NCBI GenBank assembly: GCA_016712345.1
Contig: JADJRH010000011.1
Coordinates: 1,798,001 to 1,862,000 of the forward strand
Length of the DNA: 64,000 nucleotides
From: Polyangiaceae bacterium
GTDB taxonomy: Bacteria; Myxococcota_A; Polyangia; Polyangiales; Polyangiaceae
Reading direction: 5' to 3'
The notes under the pieces were generated by a model that searched no databases, was not told the DNA's origin, and saw only the letters and a program-made list of their open reading frames with translations. This document shows, piece by piece, positions 24,776 to 34,131 of the stretch; within the stretch, counting starts at the first letter, position 1, and every line of letters starts with the position of its first letter. Made by a program: the position numbers and the translations under genes.

Positions 24776-26095
24776 ATGACCTCCCGCGCGTCCGCCGATG
24801 ACCCCATTCGCATTGGCATCGGTGATGTTCTATGCGGACGCTATCGCGCCGAGAAAGTGATTGGTCGGAGCGAAACCGGTCTCGTTGTCGAGGCGACAGA
24901 TCTCCTTCGCGGCGGCGGCGTCGCCATCAAAATGTTGGAACCCGCCGCCGACGAAGTGGACCTGCTCACCGCGCGTTTGCGGCGTGAAGCCCACGTGCTT
25001 GCGCAGCTCACAAGCCCGCACGTGATTCGCGTTTTCGGGGTGGAAAAAGAGCGATCCATGGTGTGTTTGATCATGGAGCTTTTAAAAGGCGGCACGCTCG
25101 CCGAAGTGGTTCGGGCGCGCGGTCCACTCCCGATCGATGAAGCGGTTGGGTACATCGTCCAGGCATGTGACGGAGTCGCCGAAGCGCATTCACTTGGAAT
25201 TGTTCACCGCGATCTGAAGCCTCAAAACATGTTTGCCGTTTCACAGCCCGATGGAACATCGGTTCTCAAGGTGCTCGACTTCGGCGTTTCCAAACAATCG
25301 GGTGGGGGAGGAATGGGCCTTACGGCCACGGGAGCCGCGCTCGGATCGCCGCTTTATACAGCAGTGGAGCAGTTTAGAGATGCGAGCAGGGTAGATTCGC
25401 GCGCCGATATTTGGTCACTCGGTTTGGTATTGTATTTTCTACTCTGCCGTCGCAACGGGTTTGATGCGGACAACCCCATCGCACTGATGCTCAAGATTGC
25501 GACATCTCCACCTGCGCCGCTGCGTGAACGAAGGCCCGACGTTCCCCCCGAGTTGGAAGCTGTCGTATTGCAATGTGTTGAGAAAGATCCCAACCGCCGA
25601 TTCCAAAGTGTACTCGCGCTCGCGCGCGCCCTCGCGCCGTTTGGGCCCGCATGGGTACCGAGTTATCTTCCCTCGATCGAAGCCCGATCGGTGCGCAAGT
25701 CGCTGCCCTCTCTACCCAGGATCGATTCGATTCCGCCTCCGGCACCCGGGCCGGCAAGCTCCCCCAAACCGGCCGCCTCTACCCATGCGCCGACGTCGAA
25801 TCGGCAAAATCCTGTCAACGCTGTGCCCGCTCTACCACCGGTTGTGGAGCCTGCTTCTACCTGTCAGGTTCAGCCTTTGGCTTTAAAGCCGGCTTCGCTT
25901 GAAGCCACCGTCAAGGCCGGCCCCCTGGTGAGCCATCTGCAATCGCCGGGGGTTTCACCGCCTCCCATGATGTACGCAGGGCCGCCGCCCGAAACATCTA
26001 CCATTCCCTGGCGCACAGCGCTCATTGTGGTTGTCGTCATCTTTGCTGTCGGCGCTCTTGTGCTCGCCGGCGCTTGGGTTTTTCTTTCACCCTGA
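24776..26095 (+). CDS. Membrane-anchored Ser/Thr protein kinase
   Basis: Residues about 20-290 form a Hanks-type kinase: glycine loop IGRSETG, catalytic lysine in VAIKM (Lys52), HRDLKPQN (Asp146) and DFG (Asp168). The activation segment ends YTAVEQF in place of the usual APE, and the DIWSLG motif follows. A long Pro/Ser-rich linker leads to one C-terminal transmembrane helix (IVVVVIFAVGALVLAGAWV) with almost nothing outside, so no extracellular sensor is present. This layout is common in myxobacteria, where such kinases control development and stress responses. It lies 12 bp upstream of the aldehyde dehydrogenase start. Confidence 0.92.
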   Translation: MTSRASADDPIRIGIGDVLCGRYRAEKVIGRSETGLVVEATDLLRGGGVAIKMLEPAADEVDLLTARLRREAHVLAQLTSPHVIRVFGVEKERSMVCLIMELLKGGTLAEVVRARGPLPIDEAVGYIVQACDGVAEAHSLGIVHRDLKPQNMFAVSQPDGTSVLKVLDFGVSKQSGGGGMGLTATGAALGSPLYTAVEQFRDASRVDSRADIWSLGLVLYFLLCRRNGFDADNPIALMLKIATSPPAPLRERRPDVPPELEAVVLQCVEKDPNRRFQSVLALARALAPFGPAWVPSYLPSIEARSVRKSLPSLPRIDSIPPPAPGPASSPKPAASTHAPTSNRQNPVNAVPALPPVVEPASTCQVQPLALKPASLEATVKAGPLVSHLQSPGVSPPPMMYAGPPPETSTIPWRTALIVVVVIFAVGALVLAGAWVFLSP

Positions 26096-26107
26096 CGGTG
26101 TGTACGC

Positions 26108-27586
26108 ATGACTTCCCACGGATCCGCCCAAGCCGTTCCCATCCATCGGGCTTTTGTTGGTGGAGAGTGGATAGAAACAAACGACCTGCGCGAGATTCGC
26201 TCGCCGTATTCAGGTGACGTTGTGGCTCTTTCGTGTGAAGCCTCACAGGCACTTGTCACACGCGCCGTGGAAGAGGCATCCCTCGCATTTGAAACGTTCA
26301 GCCGAACCAGCCGCCACATGCGAAGTCGCCTTCTTTTGGCCATGGCCAGCGGCATTCAGGATAAACGCAGTGAGCTGACGAGTCGGATTGTGGAGGAGGC
26401 CGGCAAGCCTGTTCGTCTCGCCGACGCCGAGGTCACACGCGCCGTAACAACGTTTACCATCGCGGCCGAAGAGGCCAAACGTTTCGGTGGGGAGATCGTT
26501 CCGATTGATATTGAACCCACCGGCCGTGCGTACGCACCCGCTACGGTTTATTATGTGCCTCGCGGTCCCGTTTTGGCGATCACCCCATTCAACTTTCCAC
26601 TCAACTTGGTGGCTCATAAAGTGGCGCCGGCGCTTGCGGTTGGAGCGCCGGTGTTGCTCAAGCCGGCGCCTCAAACGCCCGGCCCCGCCGCTCTCCTGGC
26701 GCAGATCTTTTCCGATGCTTGCCGTCAGGTTTCAGACGGTGTGGAGCAGGTGCCCGCAGCGGCATTTCAGCTCGTGAGTGCCACCAACGATCTCATCGGT
26801 GAAGCTGTACGCGATCCGCGTCTACACGTGTTGAGCTTTACCGGCAGTGCGGCGGTCGGCGTTCAACTTCAGGCTGCGGCGCTCGGCAAACGAGTTGTCC
26901 TTGAACTGGGCGGCGACGCGGCGGTGCTCGTGCACGAAGATGCCAACCTCCAACGAGCCGCCGCGCGGTGTGCTTTCGGCGCGTACGCTTTTTCCGGTCA
27001 GGTGTGCATCTCGGTGCAGCGTATGTTTGTGCACGAATCCGTCTTTGCCAAATTCCAGGAAATCTACCTATCCGAATTGCAAAAAATCAAATGGGGAGAT
27101 CCCCACGACCCATCCACCCTTGCAGGGCCAATGATCGATGCCCGAGCGGCCGAGCGAGTTGAAAGCTGGGTGAATCAAGCGAAAAAGGGTGGGGCACACG
27201 TTTCCACCCACGGAGCTGCGCAGGGCAACCTCCTTCCTCCCGCGCTCGTCGAAGACGCTCCGCCCAACTGTTTGCTTTGCACAGAAGAAGCGTTTGGACC
27301 TGTGGCCGTCCTGGGTAGATACACCAATACACCCAGCGCGATTGAACTTGTAAACCGCTCAAAATATGGCCTTCAAGCCGGCATTTTTACAAATAACCTT
27401 ACCTTCGTTCGAGCAGCTGTTGAAGGGTTGAGGGTTGGAGGTCTTCTCATCAATGAAGTGCCGACGTACCGCGCCGACAATGCTCCATACGGTGGAACAA
27501 AGGCCTCGGGGTTGGGTAGGGAAGGGGTCCGTTACGCTATGCAAGAATACAGCGAAGCCCGCACCGTTATCGAATGGATCGGTTAG
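26108..27586 (+). CDS. NAD(P)-dependent aldehyde dehydrogenase
   Basis: The protein has 492 residues, the normal length for the family. Motifs in order: TPFNFPLN (cofactor site, about 159), FTGSAAVG (244), LELGGDAAV with general base Glu266, and GQVCISVQR with catalytic Cys300. The end EEAFGPVAV and APYGGTKASGLGREG are also typical. It oxidises an aldehyde to the acid. The asparagine-rich and arginine positions that define substrate classes cannot be judged by eye; semialdehyde or lactaldehyde types are possible. Its ATG overlaps a TGTGTACGCA word (26099-26108), and it is probably cotranscribed with the kinase. Confidence 0.92.
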   Translation: MTSHGSAQAVPIHRAFVGGEWIETNDLREIRSPYSGDVVALSCEASQALVTRAVEEASLAFETFSRTSRHMRSRLLLAMASGIQDKRSELTSRIVEEAGKPVRLADAEVTRAVTTFTIAAEEAKRFGGEIVPIDIEPTGRAYAPATVYYVPRGPVLAITPFNFPLNLVAHKVAPALAVGAPVLLKPAPQTPGPAALLAQIFSDACRQVSDGVEQVPAAAFQLVSATNDLIGEAVRDPRLHVLSFTGSAAVGVQLQAAALGKRVVLELGGDAAVLVHEDANLQRAAARCAFGAYAFSGQVCISVQRMFVHESVFAKFQEIYLSELQKIKWGDPHDPSTLAGPMIDARAAERVESWVNQAKKGGAHVSTHGAAQGNLLPPALVEDAPPNCLLCTEEAFGPVAVLGRYTNTPSAIELVNRSKYGLQAGIFTNNLTFVRAAVEGLRVGGLLINEVPTYRADNAPYGGTKASGLGREGVRYAMQEYSEARTVIEWIG

Positions 27587-27639
27587 TTCGCGAACTTTCG
27601 GCCGGGTGGGTTCCACCAGAGCGACACTGCGATTGAGCT

Positions 27640-29745
27640 TTATTTGGGGGCCTTTTGCACCTTACCCATGTTTTGACCTTGAATTGGGTGGGTCCAAAAC
27701 ACATGGGTAGATCCAACGGCGATGCGATTTGGTTGAACGCCCTTGGCGAGATCCAAAATGGGGCCGCCGGTTTTTAACATGCGTCGGATCTTACCCGTGG
27801 GCGGCGCGGGCGGTGTCCAATCTCCCTGTTCCGCCCAATAGACGTAGTTGCCATCCACGGCTACGTCGGTGGGTTCATCCTGCATGGGCGCGAGAATTTC
27901 AACCGCGCCTCCGGTGCGCGGAACGCGAGCCACATACCCCGCTGAGGACGTGAGCCCGGTGGCCCAATACACATGGGTAGAGTCAACCGCCAAACCGGCG
28001 TCGCCCACCAAACTGGAGATGTTGGTGGTGGCGAGAACAGTGACGGGGCCCCCGGCGAGCGGGACCGAACAGATCTCATCAAACCCGGAGGGTAGATTGA
28101 TGAAGAAGGCGGTGTTGTCGGCCACAACCAAGTCGGTTGCGGTACCCGTGGAAACTGCCAGGTCAACCGGGGCACCCGGCAAAACGGCGGCGCGAATGCG
28201 TTTGGTTGCGCCGTTGCTTGTCCACACGAGCGCGCCCCCGATTTTGTCAATGCCCCACGGTTGCAGCTCATTTGTGTACACAGATGTCGTGGCGCCGCCA
28301 GTGGTTGGCACTTTCAGGATGGCGTCCCCAAACGTGCTCGTCCAGTATAAATCTCCTCCGTCAAGCACAAGGCGGGCGGGCACGTTTGGATCGCTCGCCA
28401 GCAGCACCGGAGCGCCACCTGCCTGTGGGAACTTATACACGCTGTCAAATGCGTTGATGTACACACTCGCCGCGTCAAGCACAATGTCACGCGGGTTTAG
28501 AAACCCCACGGCTACATCGGTGGGTGTACACGCCCCGGCCCCGCAGGCTGTGCCGAGGCAGCTGTGTCCACACTCGCCGCAGTTTGAGTTGTTGGTAAGG
28601 AGGTGGATCTCACATCCATCGGCGGCAATGCCATTGCAGTCGGCATACCCATTGTCACAAATGGTTGTGCACGCGGCGTTTTCGCAGACCGGGATGGTGT
28701 GGGGAGCGGCGGCGGGGCAAACCTTACCGCACATGCCGCAGTTGTTTTGATCGTAGTCAAGGGGCGCGCACCCTGCCGGGCACACTGTCCAATCAGTGGG
28801 ACACTTGCATTGGCCCGAAACACATGTGGCAGCGGCGGGGCAAACCGTATCGCATGAACCGCAATGGGTAGGATCGTTTTCAATAACAACACATGAAAGC
28901 CCGCACGCCACAGCGGCGCCCGGACAATCACAAACGCCGTTGACGCAAGGCGCGCCCGCGGGACAGATGTTTCCACACGTGCCGCAGTTGATATTGTCCG
29001 ACTTTAGATTGATACAAAACGATCCACAAACATCTTCACCCGTCGGGCATTCACAAACGCCCTGTACACATTCACCACCGAGAGGGCAGGGCGAGCCACA
29101 CGCGCCGCATGCGCTCTCGCTGGTCATGAGATTGGCGCAAATTCCGTTACAATCCGTTTCTCCCGCGGGGCATTTACAAACGCCCATGTCGCAAGATCCA
29201 CCGAACGGACACTTGATAAAGCAGTCGCCGCAGTGATCGTCGCTTGTGAGAGTATCGACGCAGACTCCCTCGCAGACTTTGTCACACTGACAGTTTCCCG
29301 ATTTGCACGAATAGCCGGGATCACAAGGCGCGTTGTTGTCTACCAACCCATCACAGTTTTGATCTGTACCGTCACATGTTTCGGGCGAGCTGCCCGAGCA
29401 AACGCAGGTAGGTCCGGTATTGGGAGGAACCACTTCACACGTGTACGGACCGGGTGGGCAGTCGGCCACGGTGCTGCAAGGTTTCTGACAAGTGCCCCCC
29501 AGGCAGACGCCCGACAGGCAGTCTGTCCCCGTCACGCAGGGATCGCCCAAGTTGCCGAGCGGCGAGCCTCCGGTGCCTCCTCCGCCGACGTTGCCGCCCC
29601 CGCCGGTGGCTGTCGTGCTCCCGCCGGTTCCAGCGGCTCCGGCGCCGGTCCCGGCGGTTCCCGACGTGGAGTCACCTGAATCACAACCTCCAAGACCCGC
29701 AAGCAGTAACAACAAGGGAAGGGTAGAGCGAACTGTCACCGACAT
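27640..29745 (-). CDS. Cys-rich repeat plus beta-propeller lipoprotein
   Basis: This is a 701-residue lipoprotein (lipobox L-G-G-C) with a Gly/Thr linker. Residues about 65-390 contain repeated Cys-rich units of about 35 residues, each like HCGSCxxxCPxxxxCxxGxCxCP, as in the MXAN_6577-type proteins of myxobacteria. The remaining ~300 residues are a propeller-like series in which blades carry SVYIN, DLYWTS, HVYWAT, YVYWAE and HVFWTH, similar to YWTD-type repeats. It should sit on the outer surface as a binding protein. The ligand is unknown. Confidence 0.85.
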   Translation of the reverse strand: MSVTVRSTLPLLLLLAGLGGCDSGDSTSGTAGTGAGAAGTGGSTTATGGGGNVGGGGTGGSPLGNLGDPCVTGTDCLSGVCLGGTCQKPCSTVADCPPGPYTCEVVPPNTGPTCVCSGSSPETCDGTDQNCDGLVDNNAPCDPGYSCKSGNCQCDKVCEGVCVDTLTSDDHCGDCFIKCPFGGSCDMGVCKCPAGETDCNGICANLMTSESACGACGSPCPLGGECVQGVCECPTGEDVCGSFCINLKSDNINCGTCGNICPAGAPCVNGVCDCPGAAVACGLSCVVIENDPTHCGSCDTVCPAAATCVSGQCKCPTDWTVCPAGCAPLDYDQNNCGMCGKVCPAAAPHTIPVCENAACTTICDNGYADCNGIAADGCEIHLLTNNSNCGECGHSCLGTACGAGACTPTDVAVGFLNPRDIVLDAASVYINAFDSVYKFPQAGGAPVLLASDPNVPARLVLDGGDLYWTSTFGDAILKVPTTGGATTSVYTNELQPWGIDKIGGALVWTSNGATKRIRAAVLPGAPVDLAVSTGTATDLVVADNTAFFINLPSGFDEICSVPLAGGPVTVLATTNISSLVGDAGLAVDSTHVYWATGLTSSAGYVARVPRTGGAVEILAPMQDEPTDVAVDGNYVYWAEQGDWTPPAPPTGKIRRMLKTGGPILDLAKGVQPNRIAVGSTHVFWTHPIQGQNMGKVQKAPK

Positions 29746-29990
29746 GGGTTGACGTTACGAGACCCCGCGAATTGAACGCAACTCCTTTGTTGCAAACTGG
29801 ACGGCACCACCATTGTCAACCGAGTAGCCGATCTTTCGTTTTGGCCACACCCAAAAATTTCAGCGGACGAGGTTCTCACTCATGCCGCACCGACGGCGCG
29901 CATGCCTTCCCATCTGGGGGATTAGGTTGATTGCGTGTGGTGTGAGCGCACTCAAACGCCGCGAAGGCGTACACGAATAGGAGTGATCTT

Positions 29991-32900
29991 ATGCCGATCT
30001 TCTCCAGGGCGAGTTCACTTGCCAAGGAAAAGCCTTATACAAGACGCTTTCCAACCCTTCCGTTGGGAGCATTTCTGTCCACCCTCGCGGCGATCTACCC
30101 AAACAGCTCGCGCGCGGATGAAGTTTGCATTTCCCCCGCTGCAAAAACGGCTCTTACCCAATGCCCCGCCGGGGTTACAAGGCCCGTTCAGGGTAAGAAA
30201 AAGAGCCTCGATATCAAAGCTCCACCCCCGCCCGCGGCGACTAAAACGAACGCCACCACCCCGCGCGAGCCTGATCCAACACCGGGAAAAGAGCCGCGCG
30301 GCGATCGTTGGGTGAAAGCTCAGGCGCGCAACGTTCAACTTCTGATTACAGAAATTCAACAGCTTGAAACGCTCTTTCAGGCAACTCCCCAAGCGGCTCC
30401 CGACAGGCCCGGTCTGTTGCGGCGGCTTTCCGATACCTATGTGGAGCTGGAAGCGGCAAGCTTTCGAACCCGCACCGAAGTTTCTATCAAGATCGACGCG
30501 GCAAAAAAAAACGCTCCGGGTGACGTGGCGAAGCTCACCGCCGAACGCGATAAGGCCGACAAGGTTCTAAATGGGGCGCGCAAGGCGGCCATTAAATATT
30601 ACGAAATTCTGTCCTCGGATCATCCCAAATATTGCACCCATCCCAATTCACAAGATCCGGCAAAAAGCACGGGTTGCGCCGATGAAGTGCTCTATTACCT
30701 CGCCTACGAACACGAGCAGGCAGGCGATATGGCCAAGGCCCGCAAAGTGTACCTTCAACTGATCACGCAGGCGCCCAAATCTCCCTTTGTCGCCGGCGCG
30801 TATTTGGCGTTTGGCGAACTCTACTTTGCCGAAGCGCAGAGCGATCCCTCCAAGTGGCCGCTCGCCGCGCAGGCCTATTCAGAAGTGGTAAAATACCCAC
30901 TGCCCGACAACAAATTCTACGCGTACGCGCAGTATAAACTTGCGTACGTTTTGTGGAATCAAACAGACTATTCCAAGGCGCTTTCGGCGTTTAAGAGAAC
31001 CATTGAAACCGGTCAACAATATCCAACTCTACCCAACGCATCGGCACTTGCCGCCGCCGCGCGCAGGGATATGGTCGTTGTGTACGCATTGAGCGGTCTA
31101 CCCAAAAAAGCCTACGACTTTGTCAAACCCCTTTCAGGTGACAGCGGCGTTGAAACCGAAAAAACGTTTAAGTGGATGGATGATCTCGGTCATGCCTACC
31201 TTGATACGGGGCATTACAAAGAAGGTATTGAACTTTATCAAGACCTTTTATCCCGCGACAAAGGCCCACGACAATGCCTTTATCAAGCCCGGATTACAGA
31301 AGCGACTGTTGCTGAAAAGTCGGCAAACAAAGACGAAATTGTGGCAGCCATCACAAAACAGGTGGAGAGCTACGAAAAGCAAAAGGCGCAGCGTCCCACC
31401 CAGGATCAAGCCGACCAGTGTGCGAACTCCACCGCGGAGGTCGTGGCAGAAACGGCAATGGCTTGGCATTTAGAATCTGTGGGGAGCGGGGGCGTGCGCG
31501 GTACAGGCGACAAAAAAACAATGGCCCACGCCGCCGAGTTATACGATCTAACCCTCAAGACGTTTGATAAACAAAAGTTTGCAACGCTCGCTTTTCCCAA
31601 GATCTTAAAAGAAGACTGGCCCACGCGGAGCAAACTCGCTTATCTGCGGGCCGACCTTCTCTATACTCTGGGGGACTGGGCCAAATGTGGAAGCGCGTTT
31701 GACACAGCTTTGGCCGAAGATCCCACGGGGCCCGACGCCGCACCCGCGGCTTATGCCGGAGTGCTTTGTCGGCACAGAATCTACCTTCAAACCCACCAAA
31801 ACGGCAGTGACCGAACGGGCAATGGCAGACTTGTGACAGACGCCGGTACGGATCTGCCAAAAAAGCTTGCCCCAAAGGAGTTTTCGGCACCTCAAAAAGA
31901 AATGGTTCAGGCGTTCGACAGATACCTTTGTTACATTGAAGAGCCCAAAGAGTCTGAAAAAGAATCGCGCGAAGAGTACATCGATATCAAGTTTGCCCGC
32001 GCACGCATGTACTTTGAAGCGCAACGGTGGGAAGAGGCGGCGTACGCATTCAGAGAAATCGCTCTCGCCTACCCAAACCACGATGCGGCTCTACCCGCGG
32101 CCCAGCTCTACTTAGAATCGGCAAACGTCCTTGCGGGAAGCCTTACAACCCCGCGGGCCGCGTGTTTTGACGACATGGGGAAAGACGTGCCCACATTCGT
32201 TCAAACCTTTTGTACAGGCGGTAAAGAAAAAACCAATGCGTCGGACTGTGCTGTGCTCAGTCGAGTGTCGCGTGGTCTGGAAGGAAAAATTCCAGAAGCC
32301 ACCGCCAAGGCCGCCGAAGGGATGACCGGTGCCGCTGCCATGAAAACCTGGGAAAAGGCGGCCCAAGGTTACTTCTCACTGTGGAAAAAATACGGTGAAC
32401 CGGCGTGCCGCGAAAAAGCCGACGGCTGCGCTGGAAATGAGGCTGTTCTTTACAACGCTGCGCGCGCTTTCCAAGCGGCGCGGCTGCTTGCGAGGGCGGT
32501 GGAGGTGCGAAAGATTCTGATTGATCCGCAGTACAACCTGCATCGCACTGAACCGGCCAAAAAGGCGGTTTATGACATCGGCGCCAATTATCAGGCCATC
32601 GCTATGTATGAAGACGCGGCGGCCTTTTACGAGCGGTTTGCTGCCGAAAGTCCAACTTTGGAAAAGGCGGCCGACGCTCTGCAAGATGCCATTGTTCTCA
32701 GACTTGGCCTCGGTAACGAAAAGCAGGCTTTGGCCGACGCCGAGTTGTTTACAAGAACGTTCGGTAGTCAGAAACCTGCACAAGCTGCGCGGATCTCGCT
32801 TGCCATTGCAACTCATCTTTCAGAGAAAAATGGCTTTGCCGGTGCGCGAAAGCGCCTATCAGACTCCATGGCATCGATCGACTCCAAAGCCACGCTCGAC

Positions 32901-33857
32901 GTGCAGATTCAAGCCCATTCACTCCTTGGGCATGTGTACGACAGGCTCGGGCTTCCTTCCCAGGCTGTGAGTGAACACAATCGGGTAAAAAGCGGCTGGG
33001 CCAACCCCGAGCTGGCGGTAAAAAAGCTGACTGAAATCTACCCGGATGAAGGGGAGCGTCTGCGGCACCTCGCCAAAACCCTGAGTGCGGTGGGTAGATC
33101 GCTCTTCTTCTTCGCCGAGCAAAAAAAGCTCGACGTGGATAAGATCAAGTTCCCCGAGTATAAAGGTTCGGGCGCAAAAGACGACGTGCTTCGCCACGTG
33201 AACACAAAGGTTATGGATTGGGCCAAAAAGAAGCGCGCGGCGATTGATGTAGCCGATATCGAATATCGAAAAATCGCAAACCTTCTACCGTCTGCGCCTC
33301 CCAAGTGGACAGTGGCGTCGGCGGCGAGGGTAGGTCAGATGTTGGGTAAGTTCGTTGCGGAGTTTCGTGCCGCGCCCATTCCCAAAGAATGGAAGCAAAA
33401 CGGTCCACATCCGACAATTCCCAATCTCACCTGGGAAGAAATTCGGTTTGCGTATTACGAAGCCCTCGACAGGGCGAGTGAGCCGCACAAGCTCCAAGCA
33501 AAAGCCGCGTATGAAACGTGCCTGAAAACGTCGGTCAACTACCAGCACTTTGACGAATATTCGCGAGCGTGCGAGGTGTGGTTGTCCAAAAACTACGGGC
33601 ACGAATACCACCTGGTAGATGAGCTGCGCGGCGCCCCGAGTCGAGTTGCGCAGGGGTTGGGCAACACCACTCAACCCGTGGCCGTGGGCGGCTCGTTCGT
33701 GCGACCTGAAACCGAGGTAAGGTCGGACGTGAAATCAGACGCCAAACCGGACGGCAAGGCGGATGGTAAGTCTGACCCGAACGCCAACGGCACTGCCGAC
33801 CCCAAGTCTGACAAGCCATCTGCATTAAAACCCGACTCCAAACCGCCCAGTAGGTAG
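29991..33857 (+). CDS. Giant exported TPR protein
   Basis: The protein has 1288 residues, with AGGAG eight bases before the ATG. The N-terminus carries a basic segment and a hydrophobic stretch (residues 22-38) consistent with an exported protein. Most of the chain is helical with TPR-like units, such as DEVLYYLAYEHEQAGDMAKA and AVYDIGANYQAIAMYEDAAA. The last ~50 residues are a low-complexity Lys/Asp/Pro tail. Such proteins usually scaffold envelope complexes (for example in gliding motility or transport), but no partner is next to it. The 245 bases upstream hold no gene. Confidence 0.7.
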   Translation: MPIFSRASSLAKEKPYTRRFPTLPLGAFLSTLAAIYPNSSRADEVCISPAAKTALTQCPAGVTRPVQGKKKSLDIKAPPPPAATKTNATTPREPDPTPGKEPRGDRWVKAQARNVQLLITEIQQLETLFQATPQAAPDRPGLLRRLSDTYVELEAASFRTRTEVSIKIDAAKKNAPGDVAKLTAERDKADKVLNGARKAAIKYYEILSSDHPKYCTHPNSQDPAKSTGCADEVLYYLAYEHEQAGDMAKARKVYLQLITQAPKSPFVAGAYLAFGELYFAEAQSDPSKWPLAAQAYSEVVKYPLPDNKFYAYAQYKLAYVLWNQTDYSKALSAFKRTIETGQQYPTLPNASALAAAARRDMVVVYALSGLPKKAYDFVKPLSGDSGVETEKTFKWMDDLGHAYLDTGHYKEGIELYQDLLSRDKGPRQCLYQARITEATVAEKSANKDEIVAAITKQVESYEKQKAQRPTQDQADQCANSTAEVVAETAMAWHLESVGSGGVRGTGDKKTMAHAAELYDLTLKTFDKQKFATLAFPKILKEDWPTRSKLAYLRADLLYTLGDWAKCGSAFDTALAEDPTGPDAAPAAYAGVLCRHRIYLQTHQNGSDRTGNGRLVTDAGTDLPKKLAPKEFSAPQKEMVQAFDRYLCYIEEPKESEKESREEYIDIKFARARMYFEAQRWEEAAYAFREIALAYPNHDAALPAAQLYLESANVLAGSLTTPRAACFDDMGKDVPTFVQTFCTGGKEKTNASDCAVLSRVSRGLEGKIPEATAKAAEGMTGAAAMKTWEKAAQGYFSLWKKYGEPACREKADGCAGNEAVLYNAARAFQAARLLARAVEVRKILIDPQYNLHRTEPAKKAVYDIGANYQAIAMYEDAAAFYERFAAESPTLEKAADALQDAIVLRLGLGNEKQALADAELFTRTFGSQKPAQAARISLAIATHLSEKNGFAGARKRLSDSMASIDSKATLDVQIQAHSLLGHVYDRLGLPSQAVSEHNRVKSGWANPELAVKKLTEIYPDEGERLRHLAKTLSAVGRSLFFFAEQKKLDVDKIKFPEYKGSGAKDDVLRHVNTKVMDWAKKKRAAIDVADIEYRKIANLLPSAPPKWTVASAARVGQMLGKFVAEFRAAPIPKEWKQNGPHPTIPNLTWEEIRFAYYEALDRASEPHKLQAKAAYETCLKTSVNYQHFDEYSRACEVWLSKNYGHEYHLVDELRGAPSRVAQGLGNTTQPVAVGGSFVRPETEVRSDVKSDAKPDGKADGKSDPNANGTADPKSDKPSALKPDSKPPSR

Positions 33858-33926
33858 GGCGGCGGTCCACAAAGCAGCTGCGGCCGACGTGAACTTCACG
33901 CCGGCCGCACTGCTTTCGTAGAATTT

Positions 33927-33972
33927 TCGGAGGTGAGGACGGGATTCGAACCCGCGTGGGACGGTTTTGCAA
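33927..33972. repeat. Left attachment repeat: displaced tRNA-Cys 3' half
   Basis: These 46 bases are identical to 40163-40208, which is the 3' half of the intact tRNA-Cys gene from the anticodon loop outward. The sequence beyond (from 33973) no longer matches a tRNA, so this is not a functional gene. It is the displaced end left by element insertion. Confidence 0.93.
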
Positions 33973-34020
33973 GCGGTGAGGTCGTTTCAAGTGGTCCCCA
34001 AAAGTGCCATTTTTGGCCGA

Positions 34021-34131
34021 AATTTGGATCTGACCTGACAAGTCGCTACCCGTCGAAACCACGTTTTGGATCCAATGATCCAAAACGTTGATCCTAATTT
34101 GGATCAAGACTGGATCTACTTCGATCCAGTT
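34021..34131. promoter_or_regulatory. Cluster of TTGGATC-type sites at the left end
   Basis: Seven copies or near-copies of TGGATC lie within 110 bp on both strands. They include a 12-bp perfect inverted repeat, ACGTTTTGGATC / GATCCAAAACGT, at 34061-34072 and 34077-34088. The same word is tripled near the right end (40059-40088). Arm-type binding sites for the integrase are the likeliest role. The cluster extends into the 3' end of the integrase gene. Confidence 0.6.

Noticed and set aside
27848..28750. 300-codon plus-strand open frame
   Set aside because: Antisense to the well-supported propeller lipoprotein.
33927..33972. Second tRNA-Cys gene
   Set aside because: Only the 3' half is present and the 5' half is unrelated, so it is the displaced end of the inserted element.
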